A DNA stretch of 64,000 nt from Colocasia esculenta (Eukaryota; Streptophyta; Magnoliopsida; Alismatales; Araceae). This document shows, in pieces, positions 62,963 through 64,000 of the stretch. The position numbers and the translations under genes are program-made. The first letter of the stretch is position 1. Each line of letters begins with the position of its first letter. The notes beneath the pieces are model-generated. The model had not been told where the DNA came from. It searched no databases and was given only the letters and a program-made list of their open reading frames with translations. The stretch is taken from positions 147,203,245 to 147,267,244 of the forward strand of contig CM024760.1 in the NCBI GenBank assembly GCA_014218235.1, in the 5' to 3' direction.

Positions 62963-64000
62963 ATATCATGTTTGTACTATTTCTGTGTAAATTGGTTGCC
63001 ATGAACATGTCTGAATTGCTTGAATGATGTTTTACACCATGCATACATTTTGGGGGAGTAAGTCAAAGTGTATTTGAGTGAGTTGCTTGAGGGACACTTT
63101 TTCATAATCATCTTGACATCATACTCTATTCACCTGGTCTAAATGTCCCTTGATCAAGTCTCAACCCTACTTTTTCTATAGCTATCGACAGGCAGGAAGT
63201 CAGCTGTCGATAGATCACCTTTTCCAGTACTGACTTCTTGTTGTTTCACAGTAGCTGTCGATAGACACCTTTCAGATGTCGACAGATGACTCCTTTCTGT
63301 AAATTCTCCTCCATTGTCCACACCTTCAATGAGTTTGTTCATTATTCTTTTAAAAGAGGAGAATTGGGCACTTATACTTAATTACAACCTTTCATACTCA
63401 CATAGTAGCAAAGACATTGACTTAATCACAATGATTTTGAAATAATATTCTGTGTATGAGTCTAGGTTGTATCATCTAGAACACATTGAACAAATCTAAT
63501 GGCCTTAACACAACTCAATTGAATAACTTCTTTGTGGATGCTCAAATTTATGAAATGGTTTGACAAGTAAGAAGATTCTTGGATTTAATGTTCTCCATTG
63601 GCTTTTGACCTTAAACATTTCTTGAACTTGATTCTTCAATTAAAAAAAAAGGAGAAAAGCTACCTATATCTCAATCACTGAAAAATTTAAAAAAAAAGGG
63701 GCAAAGGCAGAGCAATGATAGGTCACATACTGAGTAACTAGGGACATTAGCATCACAAATGTCTGTCTTCGCATAAAAAAGTCCAACTGTCACCTTTGCA
63801 AAATGGTACGATGGTTACTTACACTGAGTAACTGGAGGTAAGGGCATCACAAGTGTCTACATTCACGTCAAAAGGTGAATGTAAACTTAATTACCACTTA
63901 TCCCACTGCAATATGAAATTTCATACAAAATTGAAATAGAGTGAAGCCTCCATGCTTTTAATCAAGATCAAATTCTTGTTTCTTGTCAAATGCTCATTTG
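62963..64000 (+). other. Copia 3' region
   Basis: Noncoding. A TTTGGGGGAG tract (63049-63058) and a second purine tract AAAAAAAGGGGCAAAGG (about 63691-63707) are possible plus-strand primer sites; an LTR could start at TGATAGGTC (63716). A class III cluster is at 63180-63290. A block with CTGAGTAACT and GGGCATCACAAGTGTC is repeated about 94 bp apart (63729 and 63823). The LTR end is beyond the window. Confidence 0.5.
63180..63290. repeat. Class III palindromic motif cluster
   Basis: GCTATCGACAGGC, AGCTGTCGATAGATC, AGCTGTCGATAGACACC and GATGTCGACAGATG. The core is the palindrome CTGTCGACAG and variants, also found in the copia gag at 40187 and 40215. Confidence 0.75.

Overview
The window is repeat-rich plant nuclear DNA. 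I see no intact host gene, tRNA, rRNA or CRISPR. It is almost entirely nested transposable elements: chromodomain Ty3/gypsy retrotransposons of Tekay/Del type with LTRs of about 3 kb, a Tat/Ogre-type Ty3/gypsy element with two RNase H domains, a SIRE-like Ty1/copia element, and an internally deleted CACTA DNA transposon. GT-AG introns, the plant-specific plant mobile domain (PMD), the initiator-Met primer sites and the nesting all point to an angiosperm with a large genome. The species cannot be told from the sequence.

Layout. 1-6392: 3' part of a Tekay element (T1, + strand) with its complete 3' LTR, inserted in the LTR of a Tat-like element (H, 6393-6780). 6781-8806: LTR-derived noncoding mosaic. 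8807-12639: a second Tekay element (G, - strand), cut inside gag by a CACTA element (12640 to at least 15350) whose transposase body is replaced by a dimeric tandem repeat. 15350-17712: unassigned AT-rich DNA, then a 100-base assembly gap (17713-17812). 17813-34522: Tekay-family complex: an inverted LTR (E), gag-pol of element C interrupted by a 3.5 kb solo LTR with matching target duplications, a full LTR, a second gag start (D) and two LTR pieces. 34523-38645: minus-strand Tekay element F (gag with two intron-like gaps, primer site, 2.9 kb LTR). 38646-41577 and 60994-62962: one SIRE-like copia element, split by a 19.4 kb Tat element (A, 41578-60993) flanked by the 5-bp duplication GGTAG. 62963-64000: copia 3' region.

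The Tat insertion is the most interesting part. Behind its 5' LTR it holds pieces of a second Tat family (B), then gag-protease, a G-patch-like linker, and a pol reading frame reached through a candidate -1 frameshift site. After pol, on the opposite strand, lie two plant-mobile-domain genes. One has seven recognisable exons ending in coiled coils (56576-53740); the other has two exons (58568-57109). Both carry disabling changes.

Three families of short, degenerate, CpG-rich palindromic motifs recur across the window. Class I (GTCCAC..GTGGAC and GGCAAG..CTTGCC hairpins) and class II (CTGTCGCGAC) each occur in both Tekay and Tat LTRs. Class III (CTGTCGAYAG) is in the copia element, partly within gag. 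Class I also lies upstream of both antisense PMD genes and in the first intron of one. I read this cross-lineage motif distribution, together with the antisense PMD genes, as the best candidate for an undescribed element-encoded regulatory system; that link is inference.

Almost every pol frame is broken. Several of the in-frame stops fit C-to-T decay, as expected for old methylated copies.
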